Source: Apium graveolens
Lineage: Eukaryota; Streptophyta; Magnoliopsida; Apiales; Apiaceae
NCBI RefSeq assembly: GCF_009905375.1
Contig: NC_133647.1
Span: 80,752,442 to 80,816,441 of the forward strand
Length of the DNA: 64,000 nt
Direction of reading: 5' to 3'
A program made the position numbers and the translations under genes. Shown piece by piece: positions 35,030 to 46,987 of this stretch (position 1 is the first letter of the stretch; every line of letters starts with the position of its first letter). The notes beneath the pieces are model-generated. The model ran no database searches. It was not told where the DNA came from and saw nothing but the letters and a program-made list of their open reading frames with translations.

Positions 35030-38000
35030 GTGCAAGCATGCCAGCTGAGGTATTGGCATTACCTCCACCATCCCGCAACTCCGCAAGCGACAGCAAGAAC
35101 ATTTGATTTAAAGATGAAGGGCGCTGTTCAGAATTTTGAGGTGATAGCAGGTAAACTCTTAATGAATAATGTTGAAGCTAAGGTATTGATTGATTCTGGA
35201 GCTACTAGATCTTTTATATCAGAAACTTTCTTTGATAAACTTAAATATGATAAAATGACCCTGAACGAGGTAATAGATGTGGTAATTGCGAACCAATAGA
35301 AGATTCATGTGAGTCAATTCTGTCCTAAGTGTGAGATTGATATTTCGAGGCATAAATTTTCAGCAGACTTGATACTTTTCAAGTTAGGGGAGTTTGACAT
35401 AATCTTAGGCATGGATTGGTTAGGGAAGAATAACGCCCAGATAGATTGTAAATCTAAGAAAGTATATTTAAAGAAAGAGATTGGAGAAAAAGTGGTATTT
35501 AAGGGTCAGAGGCAAGAAAGACTATTTCTTACAATCGTCCAGGCTAAGAAATTGCTTAGGAGAGGTTGCGAATCGTTCCTAGCTTATGTAGTGGATTTAG
35601 AAAGAGAGAGCGTCAACATGGAAGATATCCCCGTAGTCAACAAATTTCCAGATGTATTTCCAGATGAACTACCAGGTTTACCGCCCGATCAACAGATTGA
35701 GTTTGAAATTAACCTTGCTCCAGGCACGGAACCAGTTTTGAAGGCACCTTATAGAATAGCATTAGCAGAAATGAAAGAGTTGGTGAGCCAGCTACAGGAA
35801 TTATTGGACAAAGGAGTGATACGGCCAAATACGTCACCATGGGGATCACCTGTTCTATTCGTAAAGAAGAAGGATGGAAGCATGAGGTTATATATAGACT
35901 ATCGGGAGTTGAATAAGATGACGATTAAGAACCGTTACCCGCTACCAAGGATAGATGTTTTATTTGATCAGCTGAAAGGAGCTAAGTGCTTTTCCAAGAT
36001 TGATTTAAGATCAGGATACCATCAATTGAAAATCAAAGAAGATGACATCCCGAAGACAGCATTCAGGACAAGATACAGACATTATGAATTATGAGTAATG
36101 CCTTTTGGGTTGACTAATGCTCCTGCAGCATTTATGGATCTGATGAACCGGGTATTTAAAAAGTATTTGGACAAGTTTGTTGTGGTATTCATTGATGATA
36201 TTCTTATATATGTATGCCAAGTTTTCTAAGTGTGAGTTCTGATTAAAAGAAGTTCAATTTCTGGGACATGTTATTGGAAGTGAAGGATTCAAAGTGGATT
36301 CGGCAAAGATTGAGGCAATTATGAGTTGGGAGAGACCAAAGACACCTACGGAAGTGCGAAGTTTTCTAGAATTGGCGGGATATTATAGAAGGTTTGTTAA
36401 AGATTTCTCGAAAATTGCCACGCCATTGACTAAGTTGATTAGAAAGAATCAGAAATTTGAATATAATGCAGAATGTGAAGATAGTTTTCAAGAATTGAAA
36501 CATAGGTTGGTTACAGCTCCGATACTAGTATTACCAGACGATCAAGGAGACTTTGTGATATTCAGTGATGCTTCACATAAGGGCCTGGGTTGTGTGCTAA
36601 TGCAACACAACAAGGTGATTGCGTATGCATCAAGATAGTTAAAACCACATGAATTGAAGTATCCTACACATGACTTGGAATTAGCAGCTATAGTATTTGC
36701 ACTTAAGATTTGGAGATATTACCTTTACGGAGAAAGGTGCGAGATCTACACGGATCACAAAAGTTTGAAGTATATTTTCACTCAGAAGGAGCTCAATATG
36801 AGGAAAAGGAGATGGTTGGAATTAATTAAGGACTATGATTGCTAGATAAATTATCATCTGGGAAAGGCAAATATGGTAGCTGATGCTTTGAGTAGGAAAA
36901 AGAGGTTGAATATGGCAGCGGTATCAAAGGAATTATCTGGAGAAATCAGGAGATTTGAATTAGAACTGTGTGTTTGTGGAAAAGCTGAGGAGATTTATCG
37001 TACTATGACTTTTCAGCCATCATTGTTGGAAAAGATAAAGAAATGTCAGGAAGAAGTGATGAAACAGGAGAATAATCAACTGACCGGAGAAGAGATTTGT
37101 ACTCAAAGGGATGAACAAGGTATACTAAGGTTTTCCTCAAGAATTTGGATTCCTCATGTGACTGAATTGAAGAGTGAGATATTGCAAGAAGCTCATAATT
37201 CTAGATTTTCAATCCATCCGGGAAGCACCATGATGTACCAGGAATTGAAGCAGAACATTTGGTGGCCAAATATGAAGCGAGAAGTAGCAGAATGGGTTGT
37301 GAGGTGCTATACTTGTCAGAAAGTGAAGGCAGAACATCAAAGACCAAGTGGATTGATTCAGCCTTTAAAGATTCCAGAATGGAAGTGGGAAAACATTGCC
37401 ATGGACTTTATAGTAAGATTACCACGAACGAAATCCGGACATGACGCTATATGGGTTATAGTTGATCGCCTTACGAAGTCGGCACATTTTCTTCCGATTA
37501 ACGAGAGGTCTTTATTGGACAGATTGGTCCACCTATATGTGCGTGAAATTGTATTACGACGTGGCGTACCTGTATCAATAGTTTCAGACAGAGATCCACG
37601 ATTTAACTCGAGATTGTGGAAGCAATTTCAAGAAAGTCTTGGCACCAAGTTGAATATGAGTACGGAGTATCATCCGCAGACTGATGGTCAAAGCGAGAGG
37701 ACAATTTAAACAATTGAAGACATGTTGCGTAGCTGTGCGATTGATTTTGTGGAAAGTTGGGACGACCACCTGCCATTGGGAGAATTCTCCTATAACAACA
37801 GCTATCACACCAGTGTTGGCATGCCACCATACGAAGCTTTATACGGACGGAAATGCAGATCACCAACCAGCTGGGATGAAGTGGGAGAAAGAAAGATTTT
37901 AGGCCCGAAATTGGTACAACAAATGCATGAGACAGTCAAATTATTTTAGAAGAGATTACTTGCTGCTCAAGATAGGCAAAGAAAGTATGCAGACCCGGCA

Positions 38001-38189
38001 CGTAAGGATATCAGATTCCAAGTAGGTGAAGCCGTATTGCTGAAAGTATTACCGAGGAAAGGATTGTCTCGATTTGGAAAGAAAGGGAAGTTAGCACCTA
38101 GATATATTGGTCCTTTTGAAGTTTTGAGTCAAGTAGGGAAGGTGGCCTATGAATTAGCTTTGCCGCCTTAGTATCAGCATGTGCATAAC
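35030..38189 (+). pseudogene. G3 pol: protease, reverse transcriptase, RNase H, integrase core
   Basis: Protease is seen as VLIDSGATRSFIS, reverse transcriptase as [15 protein letters not shown] and FIDDILIY, RNase H as [17 protein letters not shown] and [14 protein letters not shown], integrase as HPGSTMMYQ, CYTCQ, MDFIVRLPR, SDRDPRFNS and DGQSERTI. A deletion of about 80 bases right after FIDDILIY (near 36213) removes the thumb start and shifts the frame. Stops at about 36094, 36636, 36843, 37707, 37947 and 38168 break the rest. The frame ends in the motif QHVHN, where the CACTA fragment begins. Confidence 0.88.
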
Positions 38190-38226
38190 CACTACATGAA
38201 AAACTGGAATAAAAATCACACTTTTT

Positions 38227-38314
38227 ACATCAGTTACAAAAAAAACCGATGTAAAAACAATTTTTGACATCAGTTGCTCTCAAACTGATGTGAACAGCAT
38301 TATTCACATCAGTT
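38227..38314 (+). repeat. CACTA subterminal repeats
   Basis: ACATCAGTT occurs at 38227, 38267 and 38306, with inverted forms ACCGATGT at 38245 and AACTGATGT at 38283. Such arrays near the ends bind the transposase in the CACTA family. Confidence 0.8.
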
Positions 38315-38466
38315 TCATGGCCGACCGTTGTATATAACTGCTTTTTAAAAAATTAAAAAAACACGGAACAAATTGTTCCCCCTTTACAACTAAAAAAACA
38401 CGGGGGAAATTTTTACTTAAACAAAATTCATTTCCCCCCTTCTCTCTCACTGCTCTCCCTCCCCGA

Positions 38467-38501
38467 CCTCTCTCTCTCTCTCGGTACACTCTCCCTCCCC
38501 G

Positions 38502-38532
<31 letters not shown>
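38467..38532 (+). repeat. CT-rich microsatellite tracts
   Basis: Two CT runs lie in the CACTA fragment here; a third, longer run is at 38986-39022 just before the GAPC start codon. CT tracts are common in plant 5' untranslated regions, so they may have been captured with the gene. Confidence 0.75.
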
Positions 38533-38536
<4 letters not shown>

Positions 38537-38983
38537 TTCGTCCCCGTCTCTCACCTCTCAACTATCACTCTCCCCTCTCTTTCACCTCTACCCGTTACAA
38601 GCCCTAAAACAAAGTTAAACCCTCTAATTACAGATTGAGCAAGAAGGTTGACATGCAGCCTTAAGAAGTGTTCATACAACCCGAATCAAGCAAGTTTTAC
38701 ACAAATCGAGCTCTGTTTCACCGAAATCGAACCCTAATTTGTAAGTGTATTTTCAATTAAATTTGATTTTTTGGGACTTTTGATTGGTGTGTGTGTATCT
38801 TATAGTCAGATTATTACTGAATTTGTGTATCTTTGTGAATTGATGTGTATGCATTGTTTTTACTTGTGTGAAATGGGGCTTTGTTGATATATTTTTACTA
38901 AATGCCTTGCTCCCCTTGCGAAGTTAATTAGGTGTTTCAGCTGATGCGAGTTGTTTATGTGAAACTCTTTCTCATTCACATAC

Positions 38984-39025
<42 letters not shown>

Positions 39026-39057
39026 CTCCCTATCTATCTATCTCTCTCTCAAATACC

Positions 39058-39435
<378 letters not shown>

Positions 39436-39812
39436 TGAGTTAGTTTATGTAGATTGGTGTTTTTAGCTTGTGTTATGTTTATTACATATTAGTTAGAGTG
39501 TGTATTATTTTTTAATTTATTATTAGTGATTGTTATGTTTGATAATAAGCATGTCATAGATTTATTTAGATTATTTTATGTTGGTTACTTGGTTTTGTTG
39601 ACTTGAAGGTGTGAGATCTTAAATTTGATTAGTTCGTATTTTGTTTTATTTAGTTCTTCTAGATGCTACTAGTCTGTAATGGTTTCATTAGTTGATATTA
39701 TGATGTTGGTTGGTTTGCTTGGTTTAGTTGGTATGAACTAATCGGTATTTGTTGTTTGATTTATAAATACTTTCAAGTATGATGTCATACTACTGATTGA
39801 TTTGCTTGGTTT

Positions 39813-40041
39813 AGAGTATAATCCTGATGCCAACCATGTGATAGAATATGAATCTATAGAGATTCAGGAAGACCTGTCATTTGTGGAGAAACCTGTCAAA
39901 ATACTCGACTGGCAAGAGAAGAGTCTTAGAAATAAGTTGGTCAAGTTGGTAAGAGTACTTTGGAGAAATCCCAAGGTTGAAGAGTCAATATGGGAACTAG
40001 AGTCGGATATGCGTAGCCGGTATCCTCACTTATTCTCCTAG
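39813..40041 (+). pseudogene. G3 integrase tail, chromodomain-like
   Basis: After the CACTA fragment the reading resumes with NPDANHVIEYE and continues FVEKPVKILDW, LVKLVRVLWRNP and IWELESDMRSRYPHLF to a TAG at 40039. This is the same C-terminal module as in G1 (1145-1399), with about half of the residues identical. The piece is uninterrupted and ends 20 bases before the polypurine tract. Confidence 0.88.
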
Positions 40042-40061
40042 ATTCTGAGGACAGATGCCTT

Positions 40062-40075
40062 AAAGAGGGAGAGGA
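40062..40075 (+). promoter_or_regulatory. G3 polypurine tract
   Basis: AAAGAGGGAGAGGA directly precedes the TGTTACGATCGG start of the 3' LTR. Confidence 0.85.
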
Positions 40076-41714
40076 TGTTACGATCGGTATTTCTAAACTC
40101 TATCTATATATAATTGTGTGTATATAATTAAAATTTAAATTGTATGGAATTATAAATGTGGATGATCTATATGACAGGGTGCCTATAAACTAAGTGTTTA
40201 ATGTATTAGTTTATATATATAAAAAATTGAAAAGAAAATCTTATCATTTAGTATTTTTAAATGATAATCAAAAGTACTTCATTTTATATGAAAAATCGAT
40301 TTAAAAATCTTTTAAGAATAAACTTTCAAATTTTATATCATTAAATTTCTAAAATCAAAAGCTATTTTATGATATTTATTTTGTGATTTATGGAGGTGCA
40401 TTTATATTTATAAAAAATTGTTTTATATAAATTAGTTGATTTTTAAATTGCAAATTACTTAGTTTCCCATGCATGCAAATATCCTCCAATTCAATTTAAA
40501 GGGCATAAGAGACTATTCATACCCCAGTAACCTTCTTCTATCCACCAAAAGACTAAACTACCCTTGCATGCACTTTTGCTTGGTTATTGGAGAAGGGCAC
40601 TTTAGTACATTCCAAATTCTACTATTGAATTAGTGCATGATGAACCATAAAGAGAGGAGTTAACCCAAAACCACACTCCACTCTAGCTCATCATTTTCAC
40701 TCTCAAACTTTCTCTCCTTCCCCTCTCTTTTTCTTCATTCGGTCGAAGCCCCTTCCCCCATTCCCTTCAATTTTTCTTCATCAAATCCTTGCCATTCTAG
40801 TGTAATTCCATTATCGATTCATATAATATACACTTTATAAGAAGTTCCATGCATAGGAGATGAAGTTTAATGCTTGCATGTCTTGATTTTATGTGATCTC
40901 CAAAGAGAAACTCTTAATTCATGTGGATTAAAGAGTTCTCTATGAGATATACTTTCTATGTGCATAAACTAAGTGTTTCCATGAATAAAACTCTTTAAAA
41001 ACCTTTTCATGCTACTGATCTTTAGTTGTAAAGTCATATTTTACTTTGCATGTTTGAGATAGGGCATTATTTTCAAGTATAATCATGTTATATATGCTCT
41101 TCTTTTCGAATACGTACATGCATGCTTAGTTTGTGTTAAATTTGACCTTATATGTGCTTAAAACGAATTGGTTCCTTGATATTATGCTTGATCTTAGTTT
41201 TTAAAAGGTAGTGTGCATAATCTTTTGAAGTAGTTAAGTATTTTAAGTCGAATTTATGAGCTAATAAGCCTCTTGTTTAGTCGAACTTGATTTAGTGATC
41301 ATCTTGAGTTGCATGTTAAGTTTTATTTTGCATGTTGGTACTATAGGGCATGGATGATCTCCATTATTGGTTGCAGCCTTAGTTTAGAGTCTTATAGTAG
41401 TAAATTTTCCTTGGTTGAGATTTAATTCGTGGTTTTAAAGTGGGAGTTAAGGTGGAAAGGCTAGGATAGAATCTTGAAACTTTTTCCAGATTTGCATGTG
41501 ATTGTGTTGATTTTGAATGGGCATTTCTTAGGCATTGTTAGGCCCAAGCCACGGGGAGTTAAGAATTGGGGTATAATTGAGTCTAGAAGTCACAAATTAG
41601 AGAAACCCAACCATTTAGTGAGGTGCACACACCAAAATTTAGAATCTGTCCAGCAGGGGACAATTTTGTTGCAACTTAGAAATGAGGAGTTTTGACCATG
41701 TCATTGGTAGGCGC
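40076..41714 (+). repeat. G3 3' LTR, first 1.64 kb, truncated by G4
   Basis: It parallels 29303-30947 with about 4 percent differences. The match stops at GTAGGCGC, where TGTAATAACCCC, the LTR start of G4, follows. The last five bases (GGCGC, 41710-41714) are the candidate target duplication of G4; the partner copy would be outside the window. Confidence 0.9.
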
Positions 41715-43904
41715 TGTAATAACCCCAATTTTTGGGAAAATTTTGAAACCCTTATGAATAGTGTTTTTGCTGAATGAGAAAACTTTTCATACCACACTAT
41801 GTAGGGGTTCTTTTATTGATCTTCTGAGATATTATTAGTACTCTATGTGGTATATAAGTGTATGTAAAGATTGTCAGAATCCAAATCTGAACACTTTAAT
41901 TTTTCCCGAAAATCCACCAGATACCGAAAGAATTGAGTATAAGGTAACATGATTAAAAGGATTTAAATTCAAGGATTATAAGAGAGGATCATAAAAGGAA
42001 TATAATGTATTGAGAAAAATTAAGGGAACCCAAGTAATAAGATCCCGGGTATGATCCCTCAAACGATAAACGAGAACAAAAGTTAAGCGAACCGTAAAAT
42101 AAATAAACGGTCAAGAAACAAGCTTGTAAGAGAAGCAAGGGAGATTAATCAAGTGGAGTAGAAAATAGATGACATCATCAATCCATAAGAATTAGACAAG
42201 TGGCTAGATGGTGAGGTAAGCATGGTGATGCAAGCATTAGTCAAGATATTTATCCAAGATTAAACCTCCACCAAGTATTCTAATCACATTTTTTTAACCA
42301 AGTAATCAACCAAGCAACTCATTTCTTCTCTCCCCACCTTGTAGCTTCGACTTTTTCATGAAAAATGGAGGTTTAGAAATTCAAAGTCCAAGCTTGGCTC
42401 ATTCATAATTCTCAAGGTAATTCCCATGGCTTCTTGATATTATAACTTAGTTATCCTAGAAGTTTGAGCTTCAAAAATCATGTCTTTCTTAGCTAATTAA
42501 TTCATCAAAGATGATGATGAATAGTAATGAATAGTAACTTTCAAGAACTAACTTTGATTTCTTGATTTCTTTTGGAAGTTCAAGGTTGTTTAAGCTTAGA
42601 TCAGGGCTCTCTTAGGAATTTCAAGGCTCTTTGATGATATTAAGAAGCTCCAAGAAGGTATAACCAAGCTTTCCCCTTTGATTTAAGTTATAAGTTTGTA
42701 TGAGCTTGGATTGTAAATGGAGGTTTTAATGGTTGAATTAGTGAATGAGAGATTAAGCATGTTTAGTTATGTATGTAAGTTATTGTAGTTAATTATTGAG
42801 CCGTTATCATACTTGGTATTAGAATTATGATCCATGGATGTTTTGACTTAGAAAATGGTGGAGTGGTAGGTTGGTTTGTTTGTGGTTGATGTTGGGATTG
42901 TTGTGGTTGGTTTGGTGTTGATTGGTGGTGATTTGATATTGAATTGATTTGGTAAAATTTGGGAATCGCTAAGGTATAGCCGTCGTAATGCCCAATTTTC
43001 CTTAAACTGTTTTGTGCATGACTTTTGCACCCGAACACTAACTACCATGAACTGACCATTGCCATGATTAGATAGTTCATGTTTCAAGCTTCGTTTTGAT
43101 ATGTAGTTCGTTCGATTCCGATGCACGGTTTAGGAGAAACGACCGTTTTAAGTAACGGTGTTTCGCGAACGAACCTTTACCCCTCGCCTTACTTTGAAAC
43201 CTTGGTTAAGGCCCTTAAATGACTAATCGGAGCATGAAACATTTATGTAGAGTGTGTTAGGCAGTTGATAAGACACTCGCGAAGGAATCGCCTTAAAACT
43301 CGTAAAGGTTAAATTATTAAAAATGGTGGAGCCGAGGGTACCCGAGTGACTTAAGCGAATCAGTAAGCGCAGAATAAGCGTTAGAGTCTAAGTTAGTTAA
43401 AGTATAGATTTACAAGTGACTTTGGTTTAATTCCAACTTACTTGTTGTTTATAGGTTATCAGACTCGTCCCGAGCCATTCGTAACCCCAGTCGCTCAGGC
43501 AAGTTTTCTACCAGTTATAACTGTTGTTGTGATGTAAATATATGTATATGCATTATCTTGTGATAGTGCATGATTGTTATTAGCAAATTCTTGCGATATA
43601 TTGTAGCATGTGATATGGTATATATGCATGCCTGTTTCATATTCTTGAAATATATATCTGTTGGTTCAGTTGATAATACCTATGCTAGAGGATAGCGATA
43701 ACTTGCATATACCCTTAGTATAGGGACCCAAAGGTGAAAATATTTTCTAAAACCGGGAGTCGAGGATCCCGAGTAGATTTTGTATATATGGATACGGATA
43801 TATGTATATATATATTTATATATTTATATATATATGGTTATAGTTTTCCAAACTATTAATCGAATAAGGTTTATTCGATAACTTGAAACTTTATTTTATT
43901 ATTG

Positions 43905-44055
43905 AATATTATTTCGAATATTATTCGAGGGCTTATGACTCCTTTTATTTATTTATCTGAATATTATTTGAATATTCATTCGAGGACTTATGACTCTTTT
44001 ATATTATTATGAATATTATTTGAATATTCATTTGAGGATCTATGACTCCGATTAT
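43905..44055 (+). repeat. Three-unit tandem repeat in the G4 LTR
   Basis: GAATATTATTTGAATATTCA plus TTCGAGGACTTATGACTC-like sequence occurs three times at about 52-55 bp spacing. Confidence 0.8.
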
Positions 44056-45406
44056 TTGCTGAGGTATATTCTTTATTTTATTAAAGAATAAGGTGTCAAT
44101 AATCAAACTTATTTTCGATTATTCAAATAAAGATAATACTTTCATATAAGTATATCTTTGGTTATTTAATACTCGTTTCAAGTATAAGTTTTAATACTTC
44201 TACTTCAATTATTTTTATAAAGATTATTCTTTATGGGAATATTATTTAAATAATAATATTCAGTCATTTTCTAAATATTCTGGGGACTGATTTACTTCAT
44301 TAAATCAGCCTTACTCCAAACACTCTTTAAAGTGTTTTCGAGTCTTCAAAATGATTTTTAAAAAGTCAGAGCGGATCCCAAAACTCATTTTTATATTTAA
44401 GATCTTCCTTTTTAAAGGGGATTTAAATACTCGCTCAAAAACCTGGGGAATCCGGCTCTGTGGTGTATTTTATATTCGCAACGAGGTTGCAGATTTGGTA
44501 AATGAATTGATTACTTGCCCAACGTTCGGGAAGTAAGCCCATCTCATTGAGTCGGCATAAGCGACAGGCCGGGGTACGGTCTATTATTGTGTAAGTGGCT
44601 GGGTGGCAGTCCATCAACGCGTGAGGGGCCGGGGTACGGTCTAGCGCGAGGTCCTAATGCGGCCAGGGTGATGACCGGTGAGGAATTCATCCATCTACAG
44701 TAGAAAAGGTTACTTATTGGTATCTTTGCCTGATCAGCGAGATATCGAGTTTATGCCAAAATTCTTTTCCTTTCCAAAATTCATTGGATGTTTCAAACTC
44801 TGTTCATACTTTACATAACAGAGGTTCCAGGAAATGTTGAAGAGATATATATGTGGATATATATATATCGGGACTAAATAAAGTATCTCGTAACTTTATT
44901 TCATTCAATAATATTTCAAAGATTGAATCTATTCAAATCTTGTCTTGTAGTCTCATCTATGTGATGAACTTTTGAAACTGATTATAACTTGAACGGTGGT
45001 AGTTCAAGTAGTATTGGGAAAGATATAAGTATATTGGGGTATTTGGTAACCTCATCTTTTAAACTTATATCTAATTAATAATTGTCTTATGAATGACAAA
45101 GATTTTCAGAAAAACGTTGAGACAAGGTTAGATATATGAGATCACCTTGCAACGATATTTTTTTTATATACAGTTATACACTGGGATTTTGTGTATATTA
45201 TGCATGGAAGAGGACTTCCAATATTTTGAAAAGTATATATGTATATATACTGAATATTTTGCGACTTCATCGCATTAAGATATCAAACTTGTTTCATTTC
45301 TTTTGACCAAGACTTTCATGAGTACTATGAGAAGGCTCATATACTAGTAAGTATATACTAGTAATTATCTTACACATGATAAAAGATTCTAGTAAGTATC
45401 CATTTA

Positions 45407-45411
45407 GATAC
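45407..45411. repeat. C2 target-site duplication, left copy
   Basis: GATAC directly left of the C2 LTR, identical to 58625-58629. A five-base duplication is normal for LTR-element integration and proves C2 inserted here as one unit. Confidence 0.95.
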
Positions 45412-46725
45412 TGTTAGGTCCCAATTTGTTTGTAGAAGGGGGGGTTGAATGCAAACAATACCGTTTCGTCTAATAAAATGCGGAATAAAATTGTGAAACA
45501 AAATTCAAGTTAAATAAAACTTTTATTAAACTTGAAAGGTGTTACAACTACGGTATCGATTACAAGGGATTAATCTCAAATCAATTATTACAAATTTAGA
45601 ATAAATTCGACATGAACTTTTTCTATTTTTGTAATTAAAAGATCAAATGCTAAAAGCGATTTGAGATTAAGTTCTAGGGATTTTAATCCGCTAGATTGAT
45701 ATACAGGAACAAGATAAGTAATTCTAGTGGTTTGGATTTAACATTAACAAACTAGAATATTTGATCTTGAATAAGCAGATGGATGATGAAATATTTTTCT
45801 TTTGTTCTCTGCTTTTATCTTGTTCTATATGTTGCTGCTCTGTCTTTTTGGATGATATGATCTTCTGCTTCTTTTTCTCTTTTGAAGTAAACAGCCGAAT
45901 GCAAATGAACTGCAATGACAATCCTTTGAACCAGCATGACTTTCGGTATGACAATTGATTGTCATACCGATTGTCACATAAGTACAATTCAGATTGTCTT
46001 GCAAAGATTAATAACAGATTTTTAAACTAATAAAAATTCTAACAAGACAATCAAATGAATTAGCATGACTTTCGGTATGACTATTGATTGTCATACCGAT
46101 TGTCATACTAATACAATAAGTTTGCCTTGTTCCAATTTAAATAGATTTTAAACCAATTAAAATTCTGTAATTCCTTAATATTAATTCTAAATTAATTAAT
46201 CAATTTAATTCAATTAATTAATAAATTAATCCTTGCAGATATAATTTATTTTCTTAATTAAATTATATGACTTAATTAATTAATGGAGAATTAATACTAA
46301 CCCTGAGCAGCAACCATTCTTCTGACAATCTTCTGAAAGTCACTGAGACTTATGAATCAATTCCGTCACTTCAATGCTGACACTCGATGTACTGTCTGGT
46401 TCATGAGTGACTAACTTTTGTGACGTTTCTTCATGTCTTGACTTTGTTGTTCTGATTGAATCCTTGTAATAAATGATACCTTGACGAGATCTCTGTCACT
46501 TGATTAAATCCACGATCTTGATTTATATCACTGAGGCATGATCAAATTCTTGAACTTCTTCCAGTGAATCTTCAAGTCTGCAGATGAACAATGTTTCTTT
46601 ATTCTTTGACAGATGTTACTTTGTGAGATCTCTCTGATGCTTGATCCACTATTTACTTATTACATTCTTATTTGAGTTGAGTTAAATACTCGAATAAACG
46701 AGTAGGCTATGACATATGCCTTTCA
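45412..46725 (-). repeat. C2 3' LTR, 1314 bp
   Basis: It runs TGTTAGGTCCC to ATGCCTTTCA on plus, identical by eye to 57311-58624. It contains two hairpin units (45944-45977 and 46071-46110) and the TTCAACCCCCC signature close to its element-3' end. An antisense and a sense open frame inside (45724-45987, 45761-45958) recur in the other LTR and are not supported as genes. Confidence 0.97.
45944..46110 (-). repeat. Two hairpin units in the C2 3' LTR
   Basis: CGGTATGACAATTGATTGTC continuing into ATACCGATTGTCAC at 45944-45977, and a second unit at 46071-46110. Each has one arm GGTATGACAAT (or GACTAT) and two possible partners ATTGTCATACC and GATTGTCAT. The same units are in the other LTR at 57843-57876 and 57970-58009. 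Confidence 0.8.
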
Positions 46726-46738
46726 ATCTCCCCCTATT
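46726..46738 (-). promoter_or_regulatory. C2 polypurine tract
   Basis: The minus strand reads AATAGGGGGAGAT and then the LTR start TGAAAGGCATATG. Confidence 0.85.
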
Positions 46739-46987
46739 TGCTTGTTAGACAATAACAACAAATACCTAGAGGATAACTCAACTAACAAATAAGAAAAAGA
46801 TATGAACAGTAATGTAAAGTAAATAGCAGAAAAGTTCTGGATTATATTTAACATTTTCCAGATTCCAAATGAAATTTACAAGTGAATACAAGATAGATGT
46901 TCCTCTAGCCTGAACATATAACTACATTAGACTATCTTGATTCATAACGCTCTAATCATATTACATTGAGTTTTGAGCTAATTGAGT

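Larger units (their letters stand above)
41715..45411 (+). repeat. G4 5' LTR, left part
   Basis: It begins TGTAATAACCCCAATTTTTG and is related throughout to the reverse complement of the G1 LTR and to 11093-14490. The three-unit tandem repeat of the family is at about 43905-44055. The last five bases, GATAC (45407-45411), are duplicated at 58625-58629 on the other side of C2. Confidence 0.92.

Noticed and set aside
38304..38561. 85-codon Arg/Glu-rich ORF on the minus strand
   Set aside because: Translation of the CT microsatellite; low complexity.
45724..45987. ORF of 87 codons in the C2 LTR, repeated identically at 57623-57886, with an antisense partner at 45761-45958
   Set aside because: Identity follows from LTR identity, and the frame spans hairpin and A/T-rich sequence. 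No domain is seen and both strands are open, so chance is likely.
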